Below, in pieces: positions 12,552 through 26,322 of a DNA stretch of 64,000 nucleotides. Location: NCBI GenBank assembly GCA_002917075.1, contig NTMA01000134.1:28976-92975 (forward strand), in the 5' to 3' direction. The notes beneath the pieces were generated by a model that did no database searches, was not told where the DNA came from, and worked only from the letters and a program-made list of their open reading frames with translations. Each line of letters starts with the position of its first letter. Positions within the stretch are counted from its first letter, which is position 1. This DNA is from Hawksworthiomyces lignivorus (taxonomy: Eukaryota; Ascomycota; Sordariomycetes; Ophiostomatales; Ophiostomataceae). Made by a program: the position numbers and the translations under genes.

Positions 12552-14488
12552 CTACTTTCTGAGAAAACGAAGAACAAGGTAAGCAAGAAGTCTATAGCCA
12601 AAGATGATACCGATGGCAATTCCAACCCATTCTCCCTCCAAACCAGTCTCAATGTTGAAGTAACGAAGGACGTCTGTGCCCTGAATTATGCCAACAGAGT
12701 TCTTGTCGCCAGCGAACATGCACTGATAGCCGCCGCCGGGCAGCTCCGCACAACTGAAATCACGAGCTTTGAACTCGTTGACCATCATGCCCTGGAAGAC
12801 GTACGCTTGGTAGTCGATGTAATGAAATACGTACTTCCAAAACACATTGAGAATTGTCATAGGCACCAGAAAGCCATTGCAGGTCATCCAGAGGCCGTTA
12901 GCAAAGGCGGTCACTGCCAAAGAAACAACAAAGACTGGGAAGATGCTGGAGACTAGCACAACCAGCGACTCAGCGGCAAGGAGATCGAGAAATAGCCAGA
13001 GTATCCACATCATAAAGGCAGTGCCATCAGCACGGAAATTCGAGAGCCAATATGCGACGACAGAAAAGATGACAACAATGAGAAATATGAATGGCAACCC
13101 GATTAAAAAGTTGGCTACCAAAAAAGAAAATGGCCCAACAAGACCGTTTGCCCGCTCTCGCTGGAATGTGTGCAGATCCTCGAGAAAGGCGGGAACATAT
13201 GCCACAGCCATGAACGACATGAAAGCGCCGCCGAAGAATATCGCATTGGTAAATGGTTGGATATACTCTTGTGTCGATTTGAATCGGAGAAAGACGGTTC
13301 CCATGAGGATAGCAAAGCCTAGGTACATGATGACACGGATTTCGTAGGCGACCACATCACGGTATGCCTTGATCCAGGACCGGTGAAGAAGAGTGACTGG
13401 CACCATCCAGGGGCTAGGCTTTGGTATTTTCAGCTTCGCGAGACTGCGGCCCGCCTGTTGCTCTGCAACATGATCAATTTCTCCATCGAGAGCCTTTCGT
13501 TCTGGGGACGTCGACCACGAGTCGATGATTTTCTGGGTCCGGGCCCGCACTGACCCGTCCTTGTCCAAATCGATGTTGATCAGGTCAAGAAGATATTCGG
13601 CCGGATTCATTGCTGGAGCCATGGGATAACCAATCCGACTGAAGTATGCCGGTGCATCCTGAACCGTGCCAAAGTAGCATGTTTTTCCGAGAGAGAGTAG
13701 GGCAAGCTTGTCGAACATCTGGTATGTCATAGTGGAGGGTTGATGGATGGAGGAGATGATAACCAGCTGGATGACAAAGTCAGTACGAGAATTCTATGAA
13801 CCGGAAAGCGCCGAGCACTAACATTGTTTTTCTTCCCAATATCTTTGATATATCGGATGACTTCCGCGCTGAGGGCAGAGTCGAGTCCGCTTGTTGGCTC
13901 GTCAAGAAACAAGATATGGGGATTTGTGACCAGACGACTGGCCACACCCAATCTCTTTTTCTGACCACCACTCAATCCTTTTTTAATCGGCGTGCCAACA
14001 ATAGTGTGTGCTTGGGACTGCAGGCCGAAGCTCGAGATCAAATCATCCACTCTGCGAAACGCTTCTTTCCGCGAAACGTTGCTAGGAAGGGACAGCCGGG
14101 CTGCGAAAATCATGGTTTCGCGCACAGTAATACTTCCGATTAGTGCGTCCTCTTGCTCAACATATGCAGACACTTCTCGGATAATAGAAGCAGTAGTCGG
14201 CTCGCCATTCGCCATGATCTGGCCAGTGGTAACCGCACCGGCGGCAGCCTGCCTATGTGCGAGGGAATTCAGCAAGGTGGTCTTGCCCGATCCGCTGGGT
14301 CCCATCAGAGCCAGCATCTCGCCGGCATACACGACGCCGGAAGACTCGGACAAGATGGAGAGCGGTTTACCGGACTGCCGGTCCTTCACCACCACGTCTA
14401 TGCCGCGCCAAGAGAAATGGTCGACAACATCATTGGCCAGATGTGCCGTCGGCACCGAGTTCAACTCGACATCCTCGCTTAGGGACAT
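12552..14488 (-). CDS. Half-size ABCG-family ATP-binding cassette transporter
   Basis: A 626-residue membrane transporter with order NBD-TMD (white/brown or ABCG half-transporter layout). Exons 14488-13823 and 13766-12552 are joined across a 56-nt intron (GTTAGT donor, CATCCAG acceptor). In the ATPase domain I see Walker A GPSGSGKT (63-70), signature LSGGQ (172-176), Walker B ILFLDEP (192-198) and, in exon 2, the H-loop IHQPS (His230). The C-terminal half has about six hydrophobic helices, from near residue 340 (VIMYLGFAILMGTVFLRF) to the last one before the C-terminal RFLRK. Length is normal for the type. Half transporters work as dimers at the plasma or internal membranes; the substrate cannot be told from sequence. 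The first ATG of the open frame fits, with family similarity beginning about 25 residues in. Confidence 0.93.
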
Positions 14489-15461
14489 GTTCGTTGCTGA
14501 TGATAAAATATTTAATGAAGAGAATGATGCAACTGGAGGAACGGGAAGTACAGTGATAAATGAGGCCAGAAGACACTCCGTCCCCGTTTCTGGTTTTGGA
14601 AGAGGGAAAAGAAACTTGGGACTCCCTCGGCAGCGAACCAGGGAAATGCCGACATTTTATGTCAGATCCTTTTACTTTCTTTCCTACGGCTGTCGGTCGG
14701 GCACCTTCAAGAAACCAAAAGCCATAAGCTGACAGACAGAACAGATCCCGCATGTTGAGCGCGGCTCCGAGCGGCTGCTCGCCGACATTTGGGCACATGC
14801 AGAGATTTTAGGAAGAGCAGTAACTCGCCGAAGTGCGCTGGATCTTCGTCGATCCCATTCTAGTGCCATACGGCGAGACTAATCTGACGGCCGGCAAGCC
14901 GTGAATAGCATCGCCGGGAACCGATTCGAGGTTTATGCAGGTCCCCGATATTTTATGCATATATACGAACAGGTCAGGCTGTCGGCGACCTTTGGTCTGG
15001 CAGCCTTGCCAGTCGCCGGTGATTACATGATCGTGGAAATCATCGTGATTATATAATTCAGCGTAGTGCAATTCGGGCATTGCATCTCGGGCTGGACACC
15101 TACTTGCAGCGGGGTCCATAAATCACGCTTGAATCCTCTAGTAGCGAATCAAGACGGGTATCTCATGTTGGCCATGATTGAAAGCCCGGGTCGCACGCAG
15201 TCGCTTTCTTTGTTCTCAAAGGGAATTCCTGCAAATGTAGAAGATCCTCTTTCTCTCCGCTCATGTGTGTAACTAAGAGCGTACTATGGACTATGGCATG
15301 CTAGTGTTGGTGTTTATGACTGGACAAGTCTCTGCTTCAGCTACAGCGTTAAGACGCCGTTCAACCGGAAGGCTCTCGGGTCGGGTGCTTGAGTCTGCCT
15401 ATGGATAGTAGCTGCTTTTCATTTCTCGACAAGCGCATTGCGGTATTTCGTATTTGCTCGC

Positions 15462-15490
15462 TTTTTTTTTTATTTTTTAAAAAAAAAAAA
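15462..15490. repeat. Poly(T)/poly(A) inverted homopolymer block
   Basis: A T-rich run broken by one A is followed directly by a run of about twelve A residues, so the block could fold into an A:T hairpin. It sits in gene-free DNA, with no neighbouring gene end to tie it to. Confidence 0.7.
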
Positions 15491-18400
15491 CATCTAGGGT
15501 AGACAAATGATGTAATTATTAAAATGGTAGAATTCCAATACTCTTGCACTACACAATGTCAATGTTCAAATTCTATCCCCGCAATCTTTCTAATTAAAGT
15601 TACATGCTCTTTTCCTGCAGACGTTGGAAGATCGAACACTAGCCCGCATACCAACCATGGACGTTTCTCCGTACATACACACGCTGGAGAATTGTTTCAC
15701 ACAAGATTGGACTGCTTGGTAAATTTCTGTTTGCGAGTGGCTACGGTCATTGTCGTGTAAGATAAGAAGTCACGCCAGCGTATCGTGAGAGAATATGCCG
15801 TAATTATTGGAAGGAAATAAAAAACTAAAGCGGTTGTGTGCCTTTGCACAGAGTCCTACTGCATGAACAAAGAATTATGTTCTTACCAGCGTCCATGGAA
15901 ATATGACTACAATTCCTCGGCAGGATGGCCTTAGTTAGAGGACAGTCATGTCACAAGAATAAAACGGGATGTCAGCATAGCGAGTAGCAATGGCTAACTA
16001 TTTAGGACCTTATTCTGTGCCCATGCCAATAATGTGCCCTGTGTTTTGATTGTTTTATTTGGCCGAGAGTTATCGTTTCGACTCCTTCGTTAGTTCTGTA
16101 TGAGTGTGACGCATTACAACATGCTCTCGCAAGTAAAACATGAAAGGCCTAGATTCTCCATTCTCTGTTTGTCTTATCATATAACAGGGAAACTATTGAA
16201 TAAAGTACTGTATCTGTCTATTTATCTTATCACTACTCTATATGTACATACATTTTTACAGTTCACAGTGGCGCTTTTGTGGATGCTTCGGCTCTCTGTG
16301 CAGATTTTATAATAAACAATGAGATAATATTAGAAATGTGATTTCATATATTAAGTATTCTCGGTGATGCTACTCCACGACCGAAAAAAAATACTTTTTT
16401 TGCATTTGAGGTGATATGAGTTGACCCTTAATACTCGTTAACGTCTGCCCTATCTCTTCATATGTTGCGCAAATGACGTTTACTGCACACTTGTTATAGC
16501 TCTTCTCATCTTAGCTTTTCGTAGCTCAATTGATACAGCTAACCGATATTATTGCCCATCTCGTTTGTTGTTCTTAGCAGAAATGCTATTGAAGCTCCCT
16601 TTCAACGAGACCTTACATAAAGGAACAGCTTCAGAGGCACTGTGTAGGCCGAGATCATAGCTGCTCGATACGCACCAGCCAACCAGCCATTTTATCTCGC
16701 CATCCTCGCCCATATCCGCCATCTCAGGGACTGGCTACCATTGTTCTCATGCGTGGGCAACTCTTTTCTTTCTAATACCTGGCGTCTAGAATGAGAGCAG
16801 AGTTTCAACGAAGCATGCTTAGAAAATCGAAATACTTGGAACAATATTCGCACATCTAAATCTCCTAGGAAGACATGTGAATTACGAATATGGAGCGCAG
16901 GTGTTCGTCTTTACCAGCCTCCATTCGGGGTAGGCTCTATTCTCATCTCGCTCTCGGCCCCTCTCTACTTCAGTGCAACTACCTCTGCCCCTCCCCGCCA
17001 TCATCCTTAGACGCTTTTCTGGTTCAGATGGCACTGTTTCCCTTTTGCGTGTATCACGATTCAGGTCAAAGCGCACATCCCCAACACGACCCTACAAATT
17101 GTATCTTATGATACACTGTTGGGCCTACAAGCATGCGACTTCCCGCGTCTGACATGGGTTCTATTTTATTTCCCTTTTTATCCACCGTTTGAACATACTC
17201 TCTCTAGGACTCCGTTGCTCCCTCTCCTTCGTCCTCCACTAGCTCGCTATGCGTTCTTCTACTTTTTTGGTCAAGGCTCCTTGCGCCTCCTTGCGTTGTG
17301 TGTTGGCTGGGCTCAGGTCTCTTCCCTTGCATTCGTGGGTTGTCGAAAAAAAGAGGGATGTGTTGAACTTCCAGCCCGTCCCATTGCCACTACTCTTCCC
17401 TTTTTGATTCTTTTGCTATCCTCTTCTTATTTTCTCTGGCCACAAGGCTTTGCCTAAGCTAATCATTATAGAATCCTACCATTTTTAATCTAATATGTTG
17501 TATACATTTTAATCATATGCTTAGATTTCTCAAGAGAGCACAAAGATTCCTTTTGTGTTTTGTGGCGGACTGACTGTTTCTCCAAATACCTTTTAAAGAG
17601 CGATCGTCATAGGGGATAAACCGGTGAAAATTTGCCACTATTTGTCCGAACTGCTGGGAATGTCGTCCAAATTGGCTCACAGCTAATAGAGTTAAATTAC
17701 CTCGAGATCATCTAAATGTAAGCATATTAGAGAGAGCTTCTAGTGGAGTTCCTGCACTAAATCGGAACAACGTGGATACAAGAATCCGAGGCCGTTGAAT
17801 ATACATGATAGAGCTATGTGAGGAATTTGTTTCTGTTTCAGTACATGTCACTGCCGGATTTTTTTTTCGTCGCACGGCTCCTTTTTGTTTTGATCAGTGC
17901 TCTTCTCCTGCATGCAAGTCTCCCGTAGGCACAAGTCCTGTGCCCCTAATGTTTTGCAGTAAGACACTGGAACGTTCTGCGGTGGGCAAAGAAGGAAGAC
18001 GTCGAAACCTGATCGCCGAAGAGCCAAGAGAATCAGAGACAACTGGTAGAGCCAAGAGCTGACAGAATACAAAGAAGCAAGAAAAGAAGCCGGCGGGGCG
18101 CTCAAACAACTTTCCAGGCACAAAGCGTGCATATACAAACGGACGATTGGCTGCGGAGAGCAGTGGCATCGGCGTCTGACTATGCATGCACATGCAATGC
18201 ATGCTGCACTTACACGCAATGAATTGCTCTTGCCGAGACAGCTGAAAAGGCAGTTCTTGCTTTTATTCTATTTTATTTTTAAAATTGCCGGAGCAGTTCG
18301 TTGCGGCGTACTTTCGGAGTCTATTCTGTCCATTGGATCTGCACGTACAGCATACGCTCGATTGCAGCTTGCCTACAGTGTTGGGCTAAGACACCGCATT

Positions 18401-19574
18401 ATGTTTGATCGCGTACAGAAAGCCCTACATTCTTCGCATACACCGACGATTCACCATCTCGCTGATCGCAGATCGACCGGAGACGCTGCCTTCCTCTCGG
18501 GTTTTCCGCCGCCTTCGTTTCTCCTCCAAAGCGCCTCGCCGTACAGCACAAATTAAGCTTCCCTCTCACCCCGGCCGTTTCATACACGTCCCATTCCGGA
18601 TTTCCCGCAATACTGTCTACGCGTCTGTATGTAGGTATATCTGTGCTGTGGGACATTGGACACCAGGTATGTACTGCTAGAATGGGGGATAGCGCCAACT
18701 GTTTGTGTGAGAGGGACCCGCCTAAACGTTTTCTTTTATGATACTCTCCCCCTTGGATCTTGTTTCGCCGTTGCACATCTTCATTCCAGCCAGGTGTTAT
18801 TATTACATTGCTCAGCCCATGGACGCATGTAGACGTGCCAAAAAGCGTGGCAGTTCACGTTGGTTCTGACAGAACCTGGTTGTCTCGTGTTAGAGAGGCA
18901 TGGCTAGATGCTCCTTATTATTTTTTCTTCTCTGTTTCTGCTTTTGCTAGGATATGCTATCACGCAGCTTGCTGCGATGAACCAGACCCGTGTCTAGTTC
19001 CGTGACTGTCTTCTAATATGGCTCTGCATGCGTATGTTACAAAGACAGGACAAATTGCCCATCAAACACGACAGCGCTGGAAATTATACCCATCTCCTCC
19101 TAGAAGCATTGATGCACATTGACCTAGTGGTATGGATTTCTAGCATTTCTACTCTGTAATAAGCACGAGTGTCACAGGGAGCTAGAATATGAACACCTGC
19201 ACGCTGCAAGAAACCAGAACGGTGCACGACGGAAGCCTTTGCCGTGCAGTTGTGCTTGTACTCCCTTGGAACAAGTATAAAAGGAGGCCTGCAAAGGCGG
19301 TGACAGTGAAATAAGCAAACGCTGTATGTGAAGGGGTAAAGAGCACTACTGAGTAATTACAAAGCAATTTCTGAACGAGCATAACGACCAATAAAAGGAA
19401 GAAAATACCGGACAGGAGAGAGCTCAGACACTTTTGCACGCTAGTTCCAAACAAGGGAAAGTGCCTCAGAGAATGCAAGGGGATGCTTGCTGGTGCATAT
19501 TCCTGCTGTGCTATAATGGAGAGATACATAGATGGCCTGGGAAGGAACACCTGGAGAGTATGCAAAAAGAGTAA

Positions 19575-19597
19575 TTTTTTTTTTTTTTTTTTTTTTT
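19575..19597. repeat. Poly(T) homopolymer, 23 nt
   Basis: An uninterrupted T run on the plus strand within the gene-free region. The length may vary or be uncertain in assembly. Confidence 0.8.
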
Positions 19598-21660
19598 GGA
19601 GAGCGCTGCGCATATATCCGTATGGAGCTCTTTAATTGTTTTTACAAATTTGGGAAGGCGAGATGGACTGACAAATGGACCAAGAAAGGACAGGTCAAGT
19701 GTTGAGGCCGACCGCTTCTCGCTACTGCGGCCACTGGTGAGAGCAGCTGGAGTTATACGCTCGTACGAGGACAGAATGCTCTTTCCCGTTTGATCGTTTG
19801 CCGTTCCCCCAGTCTGTCGAGAACGGCAAGAAGCAGTGTTCCGGGAAATGAATATATTGACATAGTGGCACAAACATAAACGATAGCGTTGTTGCATATC
19901 CCATAGGTTTATGTAGTACTCGTACATACGGACGCCAATAAGCCTATGTGATTCACTGCTACTGCTCATCAACGCGTTAACCAGATTTTCTCGTAATATA
20001 CTGCGCTGTAGCACAGGGGAATTTGCAATCGCAGCAGCTGACAGCCATTGACCCATTCTCCTCTTCTGCCTCACAAATCGCGAAAACAAAAAAATAGGGG
20101 CAACGCCAATGAAAATGTCCTCCACCTTTCACCACCCCTGTCCATGTTTGCTTTGACCCCTGTCTGCCCGCCCACCCACACCTCGTACAATGCACCCTTC
20201 TCTACCCCTGACCTGGCATTGAGTAAAATAACAGACTCAAAAGCGAAGCAAAAGAGGGAAAAGAAACCAACAGAGCTCTGACCCCGATGGAGAGACTCTG
20301 CCCCACCCTATTTCCCAGCACCCCGTTCAATGTTTCATTCTTTGCTGCATTTGGCGGTCGCGCCTTTTGCTTTTCTCATCTCCCCTTTTTGCCTCCCCCC
20401 GTTCTTCGTTTCTTCTCCCTGTCTCTCTTTGCCAGTCTCCTGGCAGTGTGCACGCCAATGCTTCAGCACCGACCGCTTAACAGGTGACCCATTATTGGCA
20501 GGGCCTGTCCCATCCCCTCCGAGCTAAACCAGCGCCTCCATGCCACATCCAGTGGAGGGCCGGAGGACGATAGGCTTGAACTACTCCGTACGATGCACTG
20601 CATTGCTAGGCCTCTGCTCTAAAGCACCCTCCCCGTACTGTGCATGAGTATCTCGTTCCTGAAAATACAACCTCCAGACTTCCCTTGTTCGTGGGACCCG
20701 CATGTATATGCCGTACGCTGAATGGCGCACGATGTACATACATACTCGAACTGCTGCTCATCACTTCACAGCCTCAGCACTCCTCAGAGGAGGCATCTAA
20801 CGCTTATATATTTGCACACGGTGCCTATGGGGCACAGATAGCTCCAGAGAGGACATATTCTGCTAGTGCTGTTGATCGGTAGTTCACTACCAAGACAAGC
20901 TCCCTCCGTCTTTCCATCTGTCGCGTTTTCCTAGGTATGGTCTGTATGTACGGCAAGGTCAAGTCCCTCACGTCCTTTGAACATCCGGCCTCGTTCCCAC
21001 TCACCCTCCCCCCGGTCACCTAATCTTCCTCTATCCGACGTTGCTTATCCCCTTTCTGGTTGGGCTTTCGCTTCTTCTCCTTTTCCTCTATCTCTCTCCC
21101 TCTCCTGCTTCCCTTTTCTCTACCTCTTCTCCTCTTCCCTTTTCAACCTCCACCCTTTCATTCTCCCTTTCGCTTCTCTCTTTCTCCTTCCCCTTTCACT
21201 AACTCGAGGACAGCATCGCCAGCCTCGACAGCTTGCGTGCGTGTGAATGTTCCTGCAACGGACAAGCAGCTCTTGTGCTCTGTACCCGTCTGCAGCTTCT
21301 TTCTTGCTAGATCTTGCTGTGTCAAGATAACAAGAGAGGAATCTTGAGCTAGGCGCGTCTGCACCAGCTCTCTCTCAAACTAACTCAACCTTTACACTTG
21401 GACTTCTCCTTCGTTTACGGCGACACTTCACTGTGCTCCTTTGCCACGACTTTTTTTTTTTCCCATTGCGTTGATTTCCCTCAAGTCTGTTAGTTGATCT
21501 CTAACGGACAATTCTTTTTTGACATTCATATCCCTCTTCTATCAAATCCTGCTTTTTCGGCGTTGATCGTGTTGACACACGCAGCCAACCAAATTTCACC
21601 AATTCGAACGTACCTGGACAGCTACACTTTTTCACCAGCATCACTCCGAGAAACGGCAAT

Positions 21661-24600
21661 ATGGCTCCCTCTCTGAATGCCCATTCGTCTTTCACTAGAC
21701 CTCGGACTAGTGACCGTGATGCTCGCCCGAGCACCCGCGATCAGGGCGACACGAACTTGATTATTCCGAGCCGCACATCGTCCCTGCACTCCCGTATCAC
21801 GCAGCCAATCCCGTCTACGCTCAACTCGAAGCCCCAGCAGCGTACTCCCAAGACCCTCACCCATGCTTACATGGTGTGCGGTGTCGGCCGTGAGCCTTCG
21901 CAGTGGGTGAAGGCGCCGTCGCCGGCCCAAGGCAAGATTGGTCATATGAAGGGTGCTGTAGGCCAATTTTGGCTGCCTGAGATCCTTGGTAGCAGCCCCC
22001 GCCTGGAGCAGGACAACGAAATTGCTCGGTCCCTGCATGCTGCGATGCGGGTAAGTCGTGGCATCTATTATTAGTAGAATATCTAGGTCACCTTACTAAA
22101 TTTGGCTTTCTAGGCTTGCTTCCCTCACGATGTCGAGATTTGCACCGGCCGTAGCCAGCCGCACTGCGTCCACCACGCTTTCGTCCTCCAGCAGGACTCG
22201 TCCCACACACTGTACGGCATCTGCCTGCGCGTGTGGTCGCGCGCTGACGAGAAGCGTGCCGAGACGATCCGCGATCTTCGCAAGCGCACCGAGCCGGACT
22301 TTTATGACAACGCAGAGGAGACCTACTGGATTCCCTACTGCCTTTCGTTCCTTTCCCGGTACCCGCTTTACAACCTTCTTGGTGACTACCTCCGTGGCAT
22401 GTGGATTCATTGGAACAAGGCCACCAACCTTTTCCATGCCGAGGAGGTCTCGCGTATTCTGAGCTTCCCGGCTCCGCGCCTGAATGATCTCGTCCGCATC
22501 GATATGAAGGATTACGCCTTGTGCTACCAGTTCCCCTCATCCCCTACTGGATTCCAGAACTTCGCCATGTGGCCGCTTTTCTGCTGCTTGTCAATCCCCA
22601 ACATTGTTGGTGTGATTGAGGCAGCTGTCTCGCCCACTAGACGTATCATTTTCGTCAGCCATTACCCTGCTATGCTGACCATGGCTGCCGAGTCTGTGCG
22701 GTTCTGTGTCCGTGTCTATGAGTGGAGTGGCCTCTATGTACCTGTTGTCCACGCCCGGCACGCCAAGGAGCTGGTTCAGGAGCCTGGCCCCTATATTCTA
22801 GGTGTCACTGCCGAGTGCCGTACGCTTTTCACTGCGCCCACTGACGCGCTTGTCGTTGATCTGGACCGTAACTTTGTCCTCACGTCAAGCCCGCCGACGG
22901 CACTCACCCCTGGCCAGCGCAACAAGTTTGTGCAGCGCCTGACTCAGTCGCTCAACGGTGACGTGACTCCTTCGGGTGTGCCCCAGCACCTCCGCTCTGC
23001 TTACGGTGGTGGCAAGCTTGTCCCTGCTGGCCAGATCATCGTTATGCGCGGTGAGGTTGAGTCTATCCAGGACCCCGAGTGGTGGAACCAGGATTCTGTC
23101 ATGGCCGTTATGGACCACGTCTGCGAGAAGATGGGCCGCAACTCTGGTCTCAAGGCCGTGTTCGGTGGCTCTGTCAAGAAGCCGCTGATGACTAAGGTGT
23201 CCATGCGCCATCTGAATGAGATTGTCCGGGAGCGCAACCAGTACTCGCGCGATGCCCTTGAGGCCTGGCAGGACTTCATCAACCTGAAGGGTCGCATGGA
23301 CACCGAGCTCGCCAAGGTGACCAAGCGCAACAACTATCTTGTGGAAGAGCTGGAGAGCTGGAAGCAGCAGGTAAGTTTACATCCCTGGTTTTTTCCTTAC
23401 ACATTTTGAATTTTACATGCTTTTGGTTGCTGCTCGACGTCCTGTTCTTGTTTCGGAAGGAGCTCGACTTTTAACATATCTTCGCAAATAGTTCCTCAAA
23501 TTCCAAGCTTTCGCCGAGCAGCTCACCAAGGAGACACAAGATCTGAAGATCAAGATTGAGAACCACAAGCGCGAGAATCGCCGCCTTGCTGGCCTCCTTG
23601 ATCAGCAGAAAGACGACAACGCTCGTCTCACTGTGCGTCTCACCGGCACCGAGAAGCAGCGCGATGATGCTCTGGAAGCCCTCGTGCTCCAGCAAGAAAT
23701 TGCCGAAGAGCTCGAGCGCGAGCGGAAGCGGAACACCAAGGAGCTTTCCGCTCTGCAGCACACCAACGTCACGCTTGCACGCCAGCGTGATGAGGCCCGC
23801 CGTGTCGTGCTGCATCTGCGCAGCCTGATCGGCGGCCAGAGCCACCACATGGAGCACCTCATCGAGTCGCTCACCAAGCCCGATGACATCCTCGACGAGC
23901 TGGAGAACAGCTACGAGGAGGAGGAGATCGAGGGAACTCCCGAAGGTAGATCAATCTCAGCTTTGGCTCTTCTCCCAGTGCAGGAACATATGCTGACTTT
24001 TTCAGAAATCGAAGCTCGCCTCAAGACCCAGGCCAGAGGTAGCAAGCGCTTCTCCGCCTCTAGCTTCAAGGACGTGGCTGACCGTCACCTCAAAGACAAA
24101 ACAGATGCCATCGCGCACATTATCCGCAACATTGCAGAGCAGTGCCAGGCTGCCGTTGAGGGCCTGCAGCTGGCTCAGGATGCAGTTCTGGCTGAGGCGA
24201 ACGGCTCGGCAGACAGCATCGATCGTCGTCGCCATCGCCCGACCTCTACTCAGAGCCTCCGCCGGAGCAGCAACCTGTCGACCGCTGCCCAGAGCGACGA
24301 TGGCCGCTCCGCTATGTCCTCCGCTGCATCTGACGTAGGCGACGACAGCCTGCTCCACCCTGCATCGGGTCGCTCGTCGAGCATTCCGCCGACGCCTGAT
24401 CTGATCCCCAACCGTGCTAGCACGTCCATGTCAATCGCCTCTACCACGGCCACCACTCCTGAGCGGTCGTCTCAGCAGTATGTCATCGGTCACGATGTCC
24501 CTACCAAGATTGTCGAGGACGAGGACGAGTATTCCGAGGACCACAACAACAGCGATGTTGAGGCCATGCCCCAGGAGCCTGGCAGCATCGTCGGCAAGCA

Positions 24601-24664
24601 CGCCGAGAGCCTCATCCACAGACCTTCCGGTGCACGCATCAGTGCTCTGGGAGGAACGCGCTGA
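21661..24664 (+). CDS. DENN-domain protein with C-terminal coiled coil
   Basis: DENN proteins are typically guanine-nucleotide exchange factors or regulators of Rab GTPases in membrane traffic. Exons 21661-22050, 22114-23370, 23492-23945 and 24006-24664 give 919 residues. The region from about 70 to 490 carries the DENN-like blocks: HAYMVCGVGREPSQW, then CVHHAFVLQQDSSHTLYGICLRVW, CLSIPNIVGVIEAAVSP, RIIFVSHYPAML, YVPVVHA and PYILGVTAE with ALVVDLDRN. A strongly charged coiled coil follows (about 510-690). The tail is Ser/Thr/Pro-rich and acidic (HHMEHLIESL, later EDEDEYSEDHNNSD). The last intron is exactly 60 nt and has no in-frame stop, so unspliced message would insert 20 residues; a CTGAC branch site and TTTTTCAG acceptor argue that it is removed. 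Assignment to DENN rests on motif recognition; the Rab partner is unknown. Confidence 0.88.
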
Positions 24665-26322
24665 CTCAAAGATCGGCGCGGATGGGGCTGGTAGCGCAAC
24701 CTCACTGCAGGCTCATTGCAGTGAGTTGAGGCGCCGGCTGTGTTTGTCTAATGACGTGTAATAAAATATGCTCGCAAAGAAACAAATAACAAAGTCAAGT
24801 CTCAAACTACGACAGCGATGAGGCGAAACCCAACTGAAAAGCACATGGGTTTGCTGTCGCACACTGCAGCTTTTGCCTTTTCTTTTCAAAAAATTCTTTT
24901 CTTACGCTCCTTTTTTGGTTATAAGTTTCTACTCTCAGCAACTCTGGCGTTTATATCTCCTTGCTCATTTCATTTTTTTTCTTGCGTCTCGATATCACCT
25001 TTCGTCTATTTCTTTCTTTTCGTTCCTTTATGAATCCTTTTATCTCCCATTTTGAAGTGGAAATTTTTGGGATGGAGTGTTCCTTATTATAGCTTTGTAG
25101 TTTCCTGTTTCCTGTTTCCTAAGTTTTTTTTTTATGTTTCTTGATGGAGAAAGTTTTGCGGTGGAGGACGACGTGGTATACGGTGAAAAAGAAGTGAGCG
25201 ATAGCATCGGCCCTAAAGTTGAAGCGCGCTTGTGGATGGAGAGACCTGTGAGGCCTCTATTCAATGCTAAACATTTACATTTCTGACTTTTTGTGTTCCA
25301 TGTGCAATTGTAATCAACGGTAGATAGCGAGACTTTATTTGATACTTGTAGTTCTTGGACACCTGAATATGTAGGCGGCCTGCCGGATCGCACGAGGATA
25401 CCTTGGGCCTCTTTTATGCTGAAGGCTGTGCAGTATACGTTCAAGGAGCAGGAGTAACTCTATTTCAACCTTTACTTCTTATGCCTGCTCTTCAGCCTCA
25501 CAGAAATATAACATGGCCTTACCCGCTGGCCACCCATATTTCCCCCCCCTTGGCGCTGGTGCAGTAGAGACCGCAGTGGCGGGTGGCTGTGGGAGCGAAT
25601 GAAAGTCTGGCCCTGCAAGCCACACTGGAGCTGTTTTGCTGTGCTGTGATTGCTCCCACTTGCCCCATTTCGCCTTGGGTGGTCTTGTACAGTCCTACCA
25701 TGCCTGGCCAGAACATCGTCTGAAGGTACTCCGTAGTGCTCATTGTGTGGACAGGATAGCCGACAATAAATCGCAATAAAAAAGGCGACATGAACTAAGC
25801 CAACCGGGGAAGGGGTTCCACTTGCGGCTGCATATTCTCGAGCGCCCACACTTCGCCCTCATTTTCAGCGTATTCTTGGCGCGCCCAAGACTCCTTGGTT
25901 TCCTCTTCTTTTCGTCCCTTGTAATAGCGAGAGGCCAAGGGCTTTTGTAAATTCAGCTAGAGCAGTGATGAAAATGAATAGTACTCGTAAATTGGATAAG
26001 ACGGGCCCCATAGACAGAAAGGTCCCGAGCAATATGCATTCTCCTCTTTCGCTGCTGTGAAAAGAGCGTTTGTCTTCAGCGTTTGTCTTTGTCATTTTCC
26101 TTACTGCCTTATCTTTACAGAGTTGATACTCTATACCTTTTCATTCTTTGCTACTGTTTGTCAGGCCCTTTCTTATATTTACTTTCGATAGCAAGCTGCG
26201 TACCAGGCCAACTCTGCTGGTGTATTGGCTCCAACTCTTCACGTTTTCCCACGGGCACGGGTCCGGAGGCGATTCCTGCTCTTTCCCTGCGTGCTCGGCT
26301 CTACTTACTCTGTTCACTCAAT
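24665..26322. other. Spacer between DENN gene and membrane-protein gene
   Basis: Holds the presumed 3' region of the DENN gene and the promoter/leader of the membrane-protein gene at 26323. It includes T-rich and AT-rich tracts around 24870-25140. No supported coding region. Confidence 0.55.

Larger units (their letters stand above)
14489..21660. other. Long gene-free region (7.2 kb)
   Basis: No frame on either strand shows family motifs, consistent codon use or splice-joined extension. Composition is mixed and often AT-rich (for example 16000-16600 and 17460-17760). There are homopolymers (T/A hairpin-like block 15462-15490, T23 at 19575-19597) and, from about 20300 to 21660, CT-rich plus-strand tracts that look like the promoter and leader of the DENN gene. 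I cannot identify transposon termini or a tRNA by eye. A fast-evolving or non-coding transcript could be missed here. Confidence 0.5.

Noticed and set aside
24750..25140. T/A-rich stretch considered as a possible transposon remnant
   Set aside because: No terminal repeats, target-site duplication or coding trace could be seen.
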